Shown one piece after another: positions 1-12,482 of a stretch of 64,000 nt of DNA. Source of the stretch: Dryomyza anilis (Eukaryota; Arthropoda; Insecta; Diptera; Dryomyzidae); assembly GCA_951804985.1 (NCBI GenBank), contig OX638134.1:2480001-2544000 (forward strand). Direction: 5' to 3'. The position numbers and the translations under genes are program-made. The stretch's first letter is position 1, and every line of letters begins with the position of its first letter. The notes beneath the pieces were generated by a model. The model was not told where the DNA came from and did no database searches. It was given only the letters and a program-made list of their open reading frames with translations.

Positions 1-290
1 TATTTAATTAGTGTTGAAACCAGAGTCCAGAGACAAAGGATAACCTTTTCGCAGGTTCCTGAATAACACTCACTAAATAACATTTATTAAATAAATCAGT
101 GAGAAACCAAAAATTAAAGAAAACAAAAATAAAAGGTGTTGGTCTGAGAGAAACCTTTGTTTTTGAAAAAATTCGGTTTCGGTCTGAGGGAAACCTTTAT
201 TTTTAAAAATTTTCGATTTCGTACTGTGCGAAACCTTTATTATTGAACATTTTCGGTTGCGGTTGAGAAGCGTTGATCACCATTTTCCAA
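1..290 (-). repeat. Interspersed repeat, copy A (inverted relative to 54846-55140)
   Basis: This stretch is, with moderate divergence, the reverse complement of 54846-55140. Shared landmarks are the 'gagtccagagacaaagg' and 'aggttcctgaataac' blocks, the 'aaataaatcagtgagaaac' block and the 'gagaagcgttgat' end. Inside it are three tandem units of about 40 bp (near 142, 180 and 219), each carrying a 'gaaacctttrtttttgaa'-type core. No coding capacity is visible. A related fragment seems to lie near 1620-1690. The family is not recognised. Confidence 0.7.
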
Positions 291-2506
291 AAAATATATA
301 TATTACCTATAATATAAGCAAAATATATGTTGATTTTCAGGTTCTCGTTTCTCTATAATTAGCGAGCGTGTCTGTTTGTTAATTCTGTTTATTTGATTTT
401 TGTATTTTTTGCAAAGTCTTAGTCATTCGCTAACCCAAAATTCATGAAAATCGGTTCATCCGTTCAGTTACTATTAATAAATATAGCCACAGACCCAAAA
501 ACACCACGGCAGTTATTTGTGCGAAAAAAGCATTGCATACTTGTAGGATCATCATTTTATTCGACAGCAAAAATTGCATACTTCTCGGCGATCGTTTTGG
601 TTGTGATACCTGCTACTTTTGCTGGGCGCCTGTCACTTCAGAAAATGCAGCAGCGCCGAATTTCGACCGACTGCGCTGCCGATAAAAAAAATGCTGGCAG
701 CAACTTGCTGCCGTTTACTGAGTGCCTGGTATTTTGGTAGATTTCAATTTTTCAACTTTTTCGTGAAAAAAAACAAACTCGAAGACGTATTTTTTATGTC
801 TTTTGAAAACTTTTCTTAATAAAAATTTAACCGCTCCACCGATTAGCATGAAATTTGGACTAGAGCATCCTCATTTTTCGCTTATTATGTTACACCTTAA
901 ATGGCCGATGTGCGCAAGCAGACACGCCCACTATTTAAAATTGAAATGTGTAATATGCAAAAATGTTGACTACTTACTTGATATAATGATTTATATAATT
1001 TTTATGCACTAACCGATTGTCATAAAATTGGGCAGCATGGCTGCTTATGATTGGTGCTAAAATATAAAAATCAAACTATAAAAATATATGGGCGGACACG
1101 CCCATTATATGCAATTATATTTTGTCAATAGGTCTTTTCGTATATTAATTTATAGCAACAGAACGGTTTAACCGATTTGCATAAAATTAACACTAAAGTA
1201 TAGTAAATAACTTATTTATGATGATAAAAATCTATGCGGCGGAAATGGCGATCAGACACGCCCATTTAATAACATCAAAAAACAATATTTAAAAATTATG
1301 GTATATTGTCGTTTATAAATGTTATTTATATATCAATTTGAAAAATATTTTATAGTGTCATTGCCAGTCATCAGTACTCTTGTATAAAACTAGTTTTATT
1401 CAAATCGGTTGAGTGGTTTAAAAGTTATCAACAGAAATCAATTGCTTCATAAACCATTTTTAAATTTAAAATATTAGGTGTGTCTGTTGGTTATATCTGA
1501 GTCTTTTATTTTTTGTATTTAACTGAAAGCCTTATGTGGTTAAAATTTCATCAATATCTATTGATCCGTTTTGTTTTTATAAATAAATATAACAACAGAC
1601 CAAAATACCTTTATATTTTTTGAAAAATAATATCTCTCAATGAAAAACCAAATGGAAATAAAGGTTAATCGTTATTTCTGGTCTCTGGTTAAAACTAATA
1701 GTTATAAATTAAATAAAACCAAAATTAAATAAACTATATTTGAAATTATAACATTTTTAAACTAAAGAACTGATTTATGAAAAAGTATCAGCCGCCCACA
1801 AAATCTGGATAAAACTCAAAATTTTAAGATATTTAAAATTGACATTTGAAATTAACATTTTTAAATAAAATATCTGATTTGGTGAAAAGGTAAAAGCCGT
1901 CCCCTCAAGGCACAAAATCTAATTGAATGCTTCAATTTTTACGATATTAAAAATAGATAATTTGAAAAAACGTTCAATAATAGTGCAATTAAAACCATTG
2001 GTTGTTATATTAATCTTTTTTTATTATTTAAATAAATACAATTAAACACTTAAATTTTTAGTTACCAAATATTTTTGATGAATATGGATCTTTATACTAA
2101 TTAATAGTTACAATGTTATGTGAATGACTGCAGTGTTATCATTAAATATTGTGGGGCAATGAGTATGGTACGAAGAAAAAAATAGAACAATGAGAAATGT
2201 CGAAAAAAATTAGATATAAACTATTAAAACCAACGTAACAGTGAATACTTCTAAATAAAAAATAAACGGGCAAAAGTTCGGAAACAAAGTAATTAAAAAA
2301 ATATTAATATCTATATAATAATGGAATCAAACACATGACGCGAGGGAAGAACGTGTTCAGTAAATTTATGAAAAATAAGAGCTCAAACTATTTAAGGAGT
2401 GGTTAAGCAGCAACTGCATTCTCCATACATTCTCCAACGAGATACTCTTGCATTCAGTTCCATATAAATTTAAATTGGTGGCGACTCTATGCAAATTCAA
2501 CCTAGT
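291..2506. other. AT-rich intergenic DNA, no gene seen
   Basis: There is no supportable gene. Open frames at 444-740, 619-819 and 803-1012 are short, overlap one another and have no recognisable domain. Degenerate phrases recur between 830 and 1270 ('cagacacgcccay' and 'accgattngcataaaatt'), which suggests an old, decayed dispersed repeat. The last few hundred bases precede the polo 3' end and probably include its 3' UTR. Confidence 0.6.
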
Positions 2507-5500
2507 TTAGTACATTTTCTCCAGCATTTTGGTGAGTTTTTCGTGAGCATAACGTATTTTCTGATATAAATCCTTGGAACAGCCGTGCTGTGCTACAGTG
2601 GACAATCGATACGTACGGAAATTCTTTTCGCTGTCCATGTATGTGACGGCGCTCATGCGCGGGCATAACACGATTTTCATGTGGTCGGAGAAGTTCAACT
2701 GTTTAAAACCAGACAAGCATTAAATATTGGACTGTTGTAATGCGAGCCCTTCTTCTTACCTGCACGGAACCATTGGTGAGATGCATCACAACAGCACATG
2801 TTGTGCGGAACCACGAGTGCAAGTGAGGCAAACGCGAAATTTGATCGCTCTCAAAGTTGACATTATTGGCACCGGCCTTTACTAAATGTTCAGTCATGTA
2901 GCGCTTGAAATATGACAGCAGTTTCATTTTTTTATCGAGCACCTTTGAAAAGTCGGAGGTAGTCATGTAGGTCTCCTTGCCATCCTTATCGATGAAGTGG
3001 ACGTTGCTACACACGTAATGATTATAATGCATTCAAATAAAGCGGTCTTAAACTACATAATGTCTACAACTACTTACTGTCCATTGGGCAGCATAATTAA
3101 CTTGGTGGTATCGTTGAACATGACCCCCATGCCTTCGTCGCACAGCTGGTACCCAAATCCGTACTTATCGCTGTAGTCGACCCACTTCGAGATCCAAAAT
3201 AGCGGCTGAGCTGCAGGGTCTGTGTTCTCATCGCCTAGATTTCCGTGCAGCAGTTTGGGCTGCAACACAACAATTGACCTTATGAGATACATAACGTCGT
3301 ATTTTATGGTTTAACTTTTACTTACCTTCGCATTGATCAGAGTTGTCAATTGCGAATGTAAATTTTCGATGTCCCCACGATAGTCTTCGTTGTGCCGGCA
3401 TACTTGTGCCGATGCTGTAATTGCATCGTGTAGATTATTCTTAAGGAATGTGGATTCGAGACGCGTATCATCCTTGATTCCGTTTGCTTCTGTCAGGGGC
3501 CTGCGATGAATCACCTCCGGTTCTATTGTCTCGTTGAGTCCCAAACGCGGCGCCATGGTTAGACATGAGCTGGGCAAGAAAGTTGGTACAGCTGCGCCGA
3601 CCGATAGGAATTCAAACCGCAATAAATCAGAGATGGTAGGTCGCTTATCAGGATTCGATTGCAGCATGGCTATAACCATTTCTGCAGCAGATTTGCGAAG
3701 GTAGCTTGGAACTCTATATTAAAATGAACATAAACGTTTTCACTATTTACATTTGGTTATATTTTTAATTTGGTTAAAATACCGCAATAAAATGTACTAA
3801 AATGTTTGTTTTCTGTCTTAACGAAATCATTTTAGTCATTAAGAGAACTATATAGAAACCGAAAATGGGGTTTGCTCCAAACACAAATTTAAGAAAAAGG
3901 TGTATATAGTCGTAGATTACATATCGATACCTTACAGGCAGAATTTTGGGTTTTTTTTTATTATAATTTTGGAAACCTTTTTATGAGTAGAATGTCTCTG
4001 CACAGTCATATTTCTGAATTTCGCTGTCAAAATTTGAAATAAAGCCAAATAACACTTCTTATCGTATACAAATAATTTTTATATTTTGTTTAGTTTACTT
4101 TAAATATTTTAAACTCCTTTTGTGGTAATGGTAAAAAATCTAAAAATATGAGAATTTAAAGCAAAAATATAAAATATAAATAAAATTTAAAATTATAATG
4201 CACTTCCAATGCATTTTTCCATTAAAGCAAAATACGGACCACTGGCTAGTCTCAATTTTTATTTAACATTTGCCAAAATGTTCCTATACGTGTCATTTCC
4301 CTGTTGCCGTTTACCGAAATTCAGAATACCAAACTGTTTGTGTATAATGTATGTTGTTGATGTTCGAGTCGTCAACAAAAATTGACTTTTGCGTTTTTTT
4401 ATTACATTTTTGAATGTAGTTTGTCCTCAAGTATGCTGTGCCAAATTCGCGTGTCATTTTGTTGGATATTTCTAGCCACAAAAGACAAAACCAATAGGGC
4501 GATTTTGAAAAATTGAAAAGGCGAATCTTTTCGTTTTTTCGCCATAACTTTTTATTGATATAAGATAAAATAGTGGTGTAAAGGCATTTATTATTTGCTT
4601 TCAAAGCACCTATCGATCTGCATCATTAATTAAAAATATGTTGCCAAACATTAAATTGCCATTTTTTATTTGCAGGAACATTTTTTTGGCAAAATATTTA
4701 TAATTAATGATGCAGATCGATAAGTGCTTTGCAAACAAACAATAATTGCCTTTACATCACTATTTTATCTTGTACCATTAAAGAGTTATAGCAAAAAAAA
4801 CGAAAAGATTCGCCCTTTAGGCATGACAAGATTTAAAATTTTTACAATTTCTTCGTTTTTTTGCTATATTTTTTTATTGGTGCAAGATAAAATAATGGTG
4901 TAAAGCTATTAAATGTTTGTTTTTAAAGCACCTATCGATTGGCATTATTATTTAAAAATATTTGGCCAAACATTTGTTCCTGCAAATAACAAATTGCAAA
5001 TTAATGTTTGACAAAATATTTTTAATTAATGATGCCAATAGATAAGTGCTTTAAAAGCAAACAATTAATGCCTTTTCATTACTATTTTATCTTGCGCTAA
5101 TAAAAAGTTACAGCATAAAAAACAAAAACATTTGCGTTTTGATCAGGATATATTCTCACAAAATCCGTAGAAATATAGTAAAGATATTTAATATACGTTA
5201 TAATAATTGACGAATAAACCAAAATACCAAAAAAATTTGAAAAAAATATAAATTTTGATAATTTTTAAAGAGTAATAGGAAACTCGCACCATGGGTGCGA
5301 ATTTCCGTTCATTAGGCAGAAATTCGCACCGGTGCGAGTTTCCACTCATATAGGCAGACATTCGCACCGGTGCGAAGTTCCACCTATTGAGTGGAAATTC
5401 GCACTAAAAAAAAAATTATTCAAGAAATTAATTTGAAGGAACCAAAATATGAACATGGAACCCAAACACTCCGAAGGTTATCGATGTCTGCACCATCAAT

Positions 5501-7219
5501 GCGGCTTCTTAGAGGCAATAGTGAAGTTTTATGGAATTATTCGATGGTAAACACTATTAGTTGTTTTTTTTCATCGATATTCCATATGACGTTCTCATGA
5601 ACGGCATTTATTGTGTTTCACATTCTGCTACTTGATGTCCTTTGGAGGTCAATAAAAGTACGATGGACTTTCGTAATATTTTTAGATTCAACTTTCAAAA
5701 ATAAAATGTTATAACATATATAAATAAAATCAAAGGGTTTGGTGCAAAAAAGGGTCAAGTCCATATTTTTCGAAATTGAGTTTTTAATGACAGATTTTTT
5801 TTAAACAAAAAATTGCAAAATTGGCAATTTTAAACCGTTTTTATTGATTTTCCAGTGAAAAAAATGGACTTAACCCTTTTTTGCACCAAACCCTTCAATT
5901 ATTACATTTTATTTTTATTTTGGTAAGTAATTTCTTCGAAATAAATATAGGTGCGAGTTTCCGCATATTAAACGGAAATTCGCACCGGTTCAGATTTTCT
6001 AAATTAGTGCGAGTTTCCGTACATTAAACTGAAATTCGCACCGGTGCGAGTTTCCACTCATATAGTAGAAACTCGCACCGGTGCGAATTTCCGTTACCCC
6101 TTTTTAAAGCACTTCAAACTTTAAAATTTGATTTCCCAACATTTTTAAAAATGCACATTCACCCCTTTGGCATGACAGTGACGATATATCAATTAACAGA
6201 AATAATTTATTTTAACCTAATCTTAATGGCCACTTTTACTAGACATAGGAAAAATACTCACTTGTACTCGCATTTTTTGATCTTCTGATATGTGTCCTTG
6301 AGTGTTTTTGTCTCGAAAGGTGGTTGCCCGACTAGCAACGTATACATGACGCAACCGATAGACCAAATGTCAACCTCGAATGAGTGACCCTTCTTGGTGA
6401 GAATTTCGGGCGCTATATAGTTGGGAGTGCCGCATAGGGTTCGCTTGCGTTCGCCATCGTATTCAATGCGTGTAGCCAAGCCAAAATCTCCGATTTTCAC
6501 ATGTAGATGATCGTTTAGGAAGAGGTTTCCCAGTTTGAGATCACGATGTATGATGCGATTGTCATGCAAGTACTTTACGCCCTGTATGATTTGGTAGATG
6601 TAATAACGACACTCGTACTCCGAAATGGTTTTTCGACGTTTATGCAACTCCATCATAGACTTTGCAACCCAAAAATATATAAATTTAATAATTTGCCAAT
6701 GCAAACGTAATGCTCAACTTACGCGTTTTTTACACAACTCCAAGACGATGTAGATGTTGTACGGATCATCGAAAAAACCATGAAATTTGACAATATTTGG
6801 GTGACTAATACTTTTGTGAATACTAATCTCCTGGGTCATCTTTTCCTTTTGATTGTGTTTCATCATTAGTTTCTTCGACACAATTTTTCCTGCATATACA
6901 TCGTTTGTGGAAACATCTATGATTTCGTAGCATTTTGCAAAGCCGCCCTGCAAACAACGCCCAACATATTAAAATATTTAACATTTCTAACAACAAGAAT
7001 CAGATAGATAAAGAGCCCGCGAAAAAACAGATGCTAGTGCACAATTGACGCAATCGGTGTAATTGGCGCAATCGACTGTAGCGCAAATAACTCCTGCAAT
7101 TGTTTCTACTGGATATTTACCTTGCCGAAGAATCGCATGCGCTTGTAGCTGGTGCCCGTGTTGGAGTCGTAAAGTCGCTCCGGAATGTCGGTGCTTTTGT
7201 CGTCTGGTCTTGAGGCCAT
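2507..7219 (-). CDS. polo: Polo, mitotic serine/threonine kinase (PLK1 orthologue)
   Basis: Polo drives centrosome maturation, spindle assembly, mitotic exit and cytokinesis. Seven exons fit on the minus strand: 7219-7121, 6947-6723, 6659-6262, 3713-3326, 3259-3078, 3006-2760 and 2698-2507. All phases agree and give 576 aa, the length of Drosophila Polo. Visible marks are the start [20 protein letters not shown], the glycine loop FFGKGGFAKC split across intron 1, catalytic [13 protein letters not shown], the activation loop [13 protein letters not shown] with its threonine, and two C-terminal polo boxes. Polo box 1 has [19 protein letters not shown]. Polo box 2 ends in NFSDHMK, whose His and Lys form the phosphopeptide pincer. 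Intron 3 is 2.5 kb and full of foldback repeats; the others are short. Exons 3 and 4 are joined by the family pattern at Lys-Val-Pro-Ser-Tyr. Nothing suggests inactivation. Confidence 0.97.
4519..4816. repeat. Foldback element in polo intron 3, copy 1
   Basis: The sequence reads into its own reverse complement. The left arm begins 'ggcgaatcttttcg' and the right arm ends 'cgaaaagattcgcc'. Matching internal blocks are 'agataaaatagtggtgtaaa' against 'tttacatcactattttatct', and 'agatctgcatcattaatta'-type sequence mirrored around a centre near 4665. The layout resembles a foldback MITE of about 300 bp with no coding capacity. Confidence 0.75.
4850..5130. repeat. Foldback element in polo intron 3, copy 2
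   Basis: This is a diverged second copy of the foldback at 4519-4816, directly adjacent. It has the same arms ('gcaagataaaataatggtg' against 'cattactattttatcttgc') and the same inner motifs ('aaagcacctatcgat' against 'atagataagtgcttt'). The adjacency suggests tandem duplication or nested insertion of one family. Confidence 0.7.
5280..5402. repeat. Palindromic array with CGCACCGGTGCG core, left part
   Basis: Short units alternate in orientation, so each junction forms the self-complementary core CGCACCGGTGCG flanked by 'aattc' or 'agtttcc'. Spacers are variants of 'actcatatagg'. About two full cores and several half-units are present. The block at 5948-6095 belongs to the same array family; a TIR element lies between them. 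Confidence 0.75.
5734..5894. mobile_element. Short MITE with about 30-bp inverted termini
   Basis: The termini AGGGTTTGGTGCAAAAAAGG and its complement CCTTTTTTGCACCAAACCCT bound a 161-bp element. The match runs on inward through 'gtcaagtccat' against 'atggacttaac'. TCAA flanks both ends and looks like a 4-bp target-site duplication. No coding capacity; it would be moved in trans. It sits inside polo intron 3. Confidence 0.75.
5948..6095. repeat. Palindromic array with CGCACCGGTGCG core, right part
   Basis: This has the same units as 5280-5402: alternating half-sites 'ggtgcgagtttccg' and 'cggaaattcgcacc' meeting at CGCACCGGTGCG cores, with one degenerate unit near 5990. The intervening 540 bp contains the 161-bp TIR element, so the array may have been split by insertion. 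Confidence 0.7.
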
Positions 7220-7332
7220 TTTAGAGCAGAGTTGTTCTGTTGTTCACAATTTATTTTTACGCAGCACAACAAATGAGACAATGTGTATTTGTGCAAACGA
7301 ACGGTGCTTGAAGAATTTCCTGCGGCACTCCA

Positions 7333-7346
7333 CGATAAGTCGATAA
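7333..7346 (-). promoter_or_regulatory. Paired TTATCG motifs upstream of polo
   Basis: On the polo strand this reads TTATCGACTTATCG, about 115 bp upstream of the start codon. Each half resembles half of a DRE (TATCGATA), the DREF site common at Drosophila cell-cycle genes. Neither is a full match, so this is only a candidate site. Confidence 0.3.
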
Positions 7347-7797
7347 CAAATAGAAACAATTAATTGGCAATAAAATATAAACACTAAAAAAAACTTGAAT
7401 CTACAAAAATAATCAAACTGCGTTCAAAAAGTTCGAAGCAGGCCAAAATGATTGAACTCGATCCTCGATCCTGTCCTCGCTTTGATGAACAATATTGAAC
7501 GACAGCGAAAACCGTTTAAAAATTTTAAAATTTTGTATTTGTAAACATATATAGCTGGCCTGTTTTTTCAACAGCAAGAAACAATATGGAAAGAAAGAAA
7601 CAAAGTACGAATGCCTTCTTACATTTTATTTTCGTTAAGTTTAAGTGTCGTTCACACAGTGTTGCCAGATATTTTTTTTTGAAAAATCTGTCAGTTTCAT
7701 AATAAAACACTTGAATAAAAAAAAACTATTTTACACTATTAGCGCTTTCACAGTACATCGTATTTTAGAATGGTATTCGTACCATGTAGTATATATA

Positions 7798-8044
7798 AAG
7801 GGTTTTTTAATAAGAGCGCTACAAAAGTTTTTTTAAGGGTTTTCCAACAAGGACGTTTGCCATTTCATGATGGAAAGATATACGAGCCAATAACGAGTCG
7901 AAATTATTAAAATTTACTACCGAAATTCGAATATCTATCCAGCAAACCTTACTGAAGAGAAATGTCAAAACAGCGGTAAGAAATATGGCGTCGATTGTTG
8001 TCACTGTCGCTCTACTTTTGTATCGTCCCTATTGAAAAACCCTT
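7798..8044. mobile_element. TA-flanked MITE, family copy 1
   Basis: The termini AAGGGTTTTTTAATAAGAGC and a mirrored ATTGAAAAACCCTT are flanked on both sides by TA, as expected for a Tc1/mariner-type duplication. Inner blocks shared with the copies at 43620-43880 and 54369-54628 include 'gagaaatgtcaaaa', 'gatggaaagatatacga' and 'aagaaatatggcgtcg'. It is 247 bp with no transposase, and lies between polo and SCCRO4. Confidence 0.85.
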
Positions 8045-8504
8045 TACGATACAATATCATTTGATTTCGCTATAAGTTTTCATGTATTTCTGGCATTTCA
8101 GACCTAATGATAAAATGCAAATGATTTATGGCTTAAGAGAACATAGTCCATACTAACGATGAAAAATACTAACTTTTTTACATCGATTATTTTTTCCCAA
8201 GACGTTTTGTCATTTATATTTTCTTTGGTAATAACGAATGGAAAATGGTATACAAAAAGTTAATGTTTTATATCCCTACTTTCCAATCATAACTAATTGA
8301 ACAATAGTTTGTATTTGGAACTTTAGTTTTCCTAGACGATTTCTCAAGTTGTTTTTAGTTTATTATTAAATTTATGTATATTAAATATTTGTTATAATTA
8401 TAATTTAGTTATAATAGTGCGTGCTTGTCTCTGTTGGTACTTTTCGTATGTAGTTTATTAATTTCTATTTTTTGTAATTTAATAAATTAGAAATTTTGAA
8501 CATT

Positions 8505-9959
8505 TCAGCTTGATGTAGTACTTGTACACGTGCGATGCTGCCGCAGCCACTCAACAAATTCATCCAACATGACTGGCCCTAATAAAAGATAATGTTCAAA
8601 AATTGTTTATTTTTTCTGGGTTAATTCACATACATGCTCCATCGATATCATAATTTGTTAAGTCATTATTAATCGTACGTGAGAACTCCAATATGTTACA
8701 CCACTGGTCTTTATTGATAACTTTGTACTTTGACTGATCTAAAAATTGTGCAAATTGTAGATAAAGCGGCCAGTGCTTGCCCAGCAGCAACTGCAGCATT
8801 GCTTTTGCAGTAACGATGTCCATGCTTCGCTGATCAGAATCCTAAATCCAACGGAAAATACTTATTACAAATAAAAAAATGCAAATAATAATTGCAGTCC
8901 CTTACCTTGGCAAAATCGTACGCATATCTGTATATGCCTTTGAATACATTCGGATCATTTAATATACTCTTAAGATACTCTAATTTAGATTGCATTTTAG
9001 TTGCAGAATCACATTCTAGTTCAGTGAGGCCCTTGACCCATTCGTACTGGCTAAAGAAACCCATTTGCGTGGCTCCCATCTTATAGGCCAGTACAAGCAT
9101 GACTACATTTTCTGGTTCAACGCCAATATCTTCACAAAATTTTTCCATGCCATCGGGACCTACAATAAAATGTAAGTGAAAAATATATACATAATGGCCA
9201 ATAAAAATTTACCTAAAGTGTCTGGCTCATCCGGATTTGTATATTCACGAAACCAGGCAACACAGCGCTTTTGACTAAAGGTGTCCTCAGCTTTAATGTG
9301 ACGTCTGCATAAGAAAAACTGTTAAAAAATCTACAAAAACTCAAAAATGTTGAAGTAGTTGACATGAAATGTCTGCAATTAAATTACTTCTCCATTATTT
9401 GCAAAATAAAGCAACGCACGAAAAAAATGAATATAAAATTTTCACTGAATCTAAACTGAATAAAAATAATTGTTGGTTGTGTGATCTACAAATTTGCTTT
9501 CGTACACAATTCGACAAAGAAAATATGTAGTTTCAAAATGTTTATGTTGTCTGATTTTAATTTGAATGAAAATTATTAAAAGAAACCAAAATTTACTAAC
9601 TGCTTATTTTTTAAATCATACAAAATTAAATACATCAAAAACACTTGTAAAGCCAATTTTTACTCATTTTCTCGACATTTTCTGTTATTTTTATTTTGTC
9701 GGACAGTGTTGTTGTTGTGTAAATGTTTGCAGATAAAAATAGAATCGGCATCAAATGCCAAAAATATAGAAGACAAAAATTAAGATTCAACGAAAGGCAG
9801 CAGATATAGCAGACATTCTAATGATTATTGTTTAATTTGCATTAAATTGCGTTCTCCAAAGTACCTGCTACTCTGTGTTGTGTAATTATTCCTTTGTCTT
9901 TTTGATGTTTGACGCTCCTCATCCATGTGATTTGCTCGACGTTTACCGCCGCGGGGCAT
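8505..9959 (-). CDS. SCCRO4: DCN1-like protein 4/5 (cullin neddylation co-E3)
   Basis: DCUN1D proteins bind cullins and the acetylated NEDD8 E2 to promote cullin neddylation. Five exons are in phase: 9959-9865, 9304-9213, 9159-8906, 8841-8634 and 8578-8505, giving 240 aa, a normal length for DCUN1D4/5. The short basic N-terminus [20 protein letters not shown] is followed by the potentiating-neddylation domain with [49 protein letters not shown] and [19 protein letters not shown]. The acidic pocket that contacts cullin lies in this last part. The N-terminus is the nuclear DCUN1D4/5 type, not myristoylated DCUN1D3. The last exon adds only 25 codons. Paralogue assignment between DCUN1D4 and 5 is by overall similarity; insects usually have one gene for both. 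Confidence 0.93.
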
Positions 9960-11924
9960 GGCAAGCAAATGCAGGGTTAATAGTTAAACCTTTTTATTTG
10001 ATGAAGTCGACAACAAAATTTTGCAACAAAATGGTGATTTGATCGATCAAAGGATGAATGTAAAGATAGATATCTTCGATGTTTAATAAGTTTGCTGAAA
10101 GTTTAGGAAACACTAATAAAATAACATATCGATTGGGATGAAACTTACATTTGCTCCGTAACCGTCAATTACGTGTGACCTGTGAAAATCAGTTCTGGTC
10201 GGTTGTCATGTGAGTGCACCTAAAAGTGATAAAAAGTTTATTGAATTAGATCTTTCAAGAAAATGGTTTTATCAATTATGAACACGTTCGCCTGGGCTCT
10301 TTGTTACTCTCTACGAAAACGGATGGTGATAGGATCCTTCTTTGTGTATGGCCCTCAGGCGCATCACCGAAAAACTTCTGCAAGCTATCGTGCCCATTTC
10401 AAGAAATGGTTCCAGTAACACATGCGTGAGTGAAATGCAATTCCATCGTCTTCGGAATTTTCATTCCTTGTTTTCTTGCTTGCTCGTTGTTGGTCGAAGA
10501 GATTTTTTAATTATTTCTTCTAGACTCTTGGCTTCACATCTTGTTCTTCTTTTTTATCACCTGTCTTCTTTCTTTCCTTTGCTAGCTTCTATTCAGCACA
10601 TTTTCAACACACATCAATTTATTTGTTCATTAATTTAAATGTGTGCGTTTCAAAAAAAATAATTAAACCGAAATCATCTATTAATTTACCAGTTAAATTG
10701 TACAAAATAATATCTGCAATGGCAACAAGAAATTTTTAATTTATTTTGTGTTAAGGCAATAAAACACCAACGTATTCATAGTTGCCAACTCTAAAAGAAA
10801 AATTCGATTTTCGATTTTAGCATTTATGACATGGTTGCCATCCTTCAAGATTTTTTTAAGTTTTGTGGAATGAAATTTGACGGGGCAGCAAGCGGTGTTT
10901 TTTTTTTGTAAATCTCCGACCATTTAAAGGAGCTTAGTAATTTCTTTTTTCGAGCGGCAGCTCTCCCAACAAAAATACTACCGGTCATGTGAGCAGTAGT
11001 AGTAGTAAAATTGAAAGTTTCAGTCATAGTTTCTATAATGTTTTTAAGAGCATCGGGGAGAAAATGACCGAAACTTTTGTGTGCTTTTGAATTTTTATCT
11101 CATTCTCACTCATCTACAATGAGATATAATTGAATATATGTTTGTCACTCTTCTTTTGGTAATAACTGAGGATTAAATAACTGATAAATTACGATATTTT
11201 TACGTAACATAAATTGATTTAACTTTTAGGTTAATGACGGTTTAAGTACTAGTAAACTAACCAAACTGTACCAAATAAAATGAATTAAAAACCCATAGTT
11301 TTCATATTTATTGCGTGAATGTATTTGATTTGCAGAATTTTGCGTTAACTTTTATTTGCGATTGTTTTGCTTCATTCGATGCATTTGTTTAATGCAGATG
11401 ACCCTTCCACTTTGATGACGACTATAATATAAATAGATAAATAAAATCTATATATACACAAGAAACATTTTTACGGAGCTCCGGCACAAACGGAATCACA
11501 ATTCCGTCATTGCCGGTACTTTAACGGAACATTGAGCAAGTATCCGTCGAGCTTGAGCTATCGCGGTCGACATGCACTGCTTGAGTGCTGCGAAATAATG
11601 AAGTCCGTGGACGCATAGCTAAGTCCGTGTGGACGCAAAGCTAAAAGTGGCGTTATTCTCCCATCCAACTTGGTTGTACAACTTCTAGTATCGTGTGGAT
11701 ACCGCTACTCAGAAGTCCACATCGAATTTCAAAGTCTGACAGTTGAAGAAAGTGGAAAATTGACATGGCAACACTGCATTAAGACAAATTGTCAAAACTT
11801 TTACGTTTATTCGTTGGTATTTAAAAGGCATTAAACGTTGAACGTATGGCACACAACCTAAAATCAAATTATATCGTTGAATAATATTTAGGCTGATATA
11901 GAATTAGGCTGATATAGAAGTATT
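9960..11924. other. Intergenic DNA, no gene seen
   Basis: The first 250 bp are the upstream region of SCCRO4 and include a TATCGATT near 10127. The frame at 10342-10638 has no recognisable domain or supporting splice sites. The rest is AT-rich with poly-A and poly-T runs. A GC-richer patch at 11470-11780 has no coding signal that I can support. Confidence 0.55.
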
Positions 11925-12482
11925 TAGCCTTGATGCGGATTGTTGCTAGTCGTTCGTTCACTACAAATCCACAACCAAATTCATGCCTCTCCGCATGGCA
12001 GCTGTAGTAAATGTCACAGGATGTCTGTTTAGAGCAGCCCTGTCCTGTCCATCGCATTTCCTGGATTGTGGTCAGCCTTGTATCTTTCGAGGACATCAAC
12101 CAGCTGGATAGTGGCACCTTCCCTATAAAGGGTTCGGACATTCCAGGAGCATATCCGTAAATCATGGCCCTTTATACGTTTGCGTAGGTTCTCATCGTGT
12201 TTTCGGGTCGATATCCGAGGCAATTTTTCTGTTTTCGTTGAATCAGCTTTTTTATATGGCGGGTCACAAGCCCAACCCACAACCCCCATTTTGGAGGGCC
12301 AATATCCCTATCTCGTTTGTCCCCGACCAGACCTCCCACCGAGGTTGAAACCCGATCTTCAGCTGGTTGCTCGGGTTAACGGCGTTCACCAACGCGAAGG
12401 TGAGACTAGGAATTATGTAGGAGAGGCTATTGCAATTAACAGAAATCTGTTACTGACTTGCGAGTACACTACACCATTCTGA
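11925..12482 (-). mobile_element. Broken 5' fragment of a non-LTR retrotransposon (APE-type endonuclease)
   Basis: Two minus-strand frames carry consecutive parts of an apurinic-like endonuclease. The first (ending near 12029) has LRICSWNVRTLYREGA followed by QLVDVLERYKAD. The second picks up with TIQEMRWTGQGCSK and FGCGFVVNERLATI. The WNVRTLY and QEMRW motifs are typical of RTE/Jockey-like elements. The frames meet near 12070, so a small indel separates them, and no reverse transcriptase follows. The GC-richer bases up to 12482 look like the element's 5' leader. This is a dead, 5'-derived relic. Confidence 0.8.
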
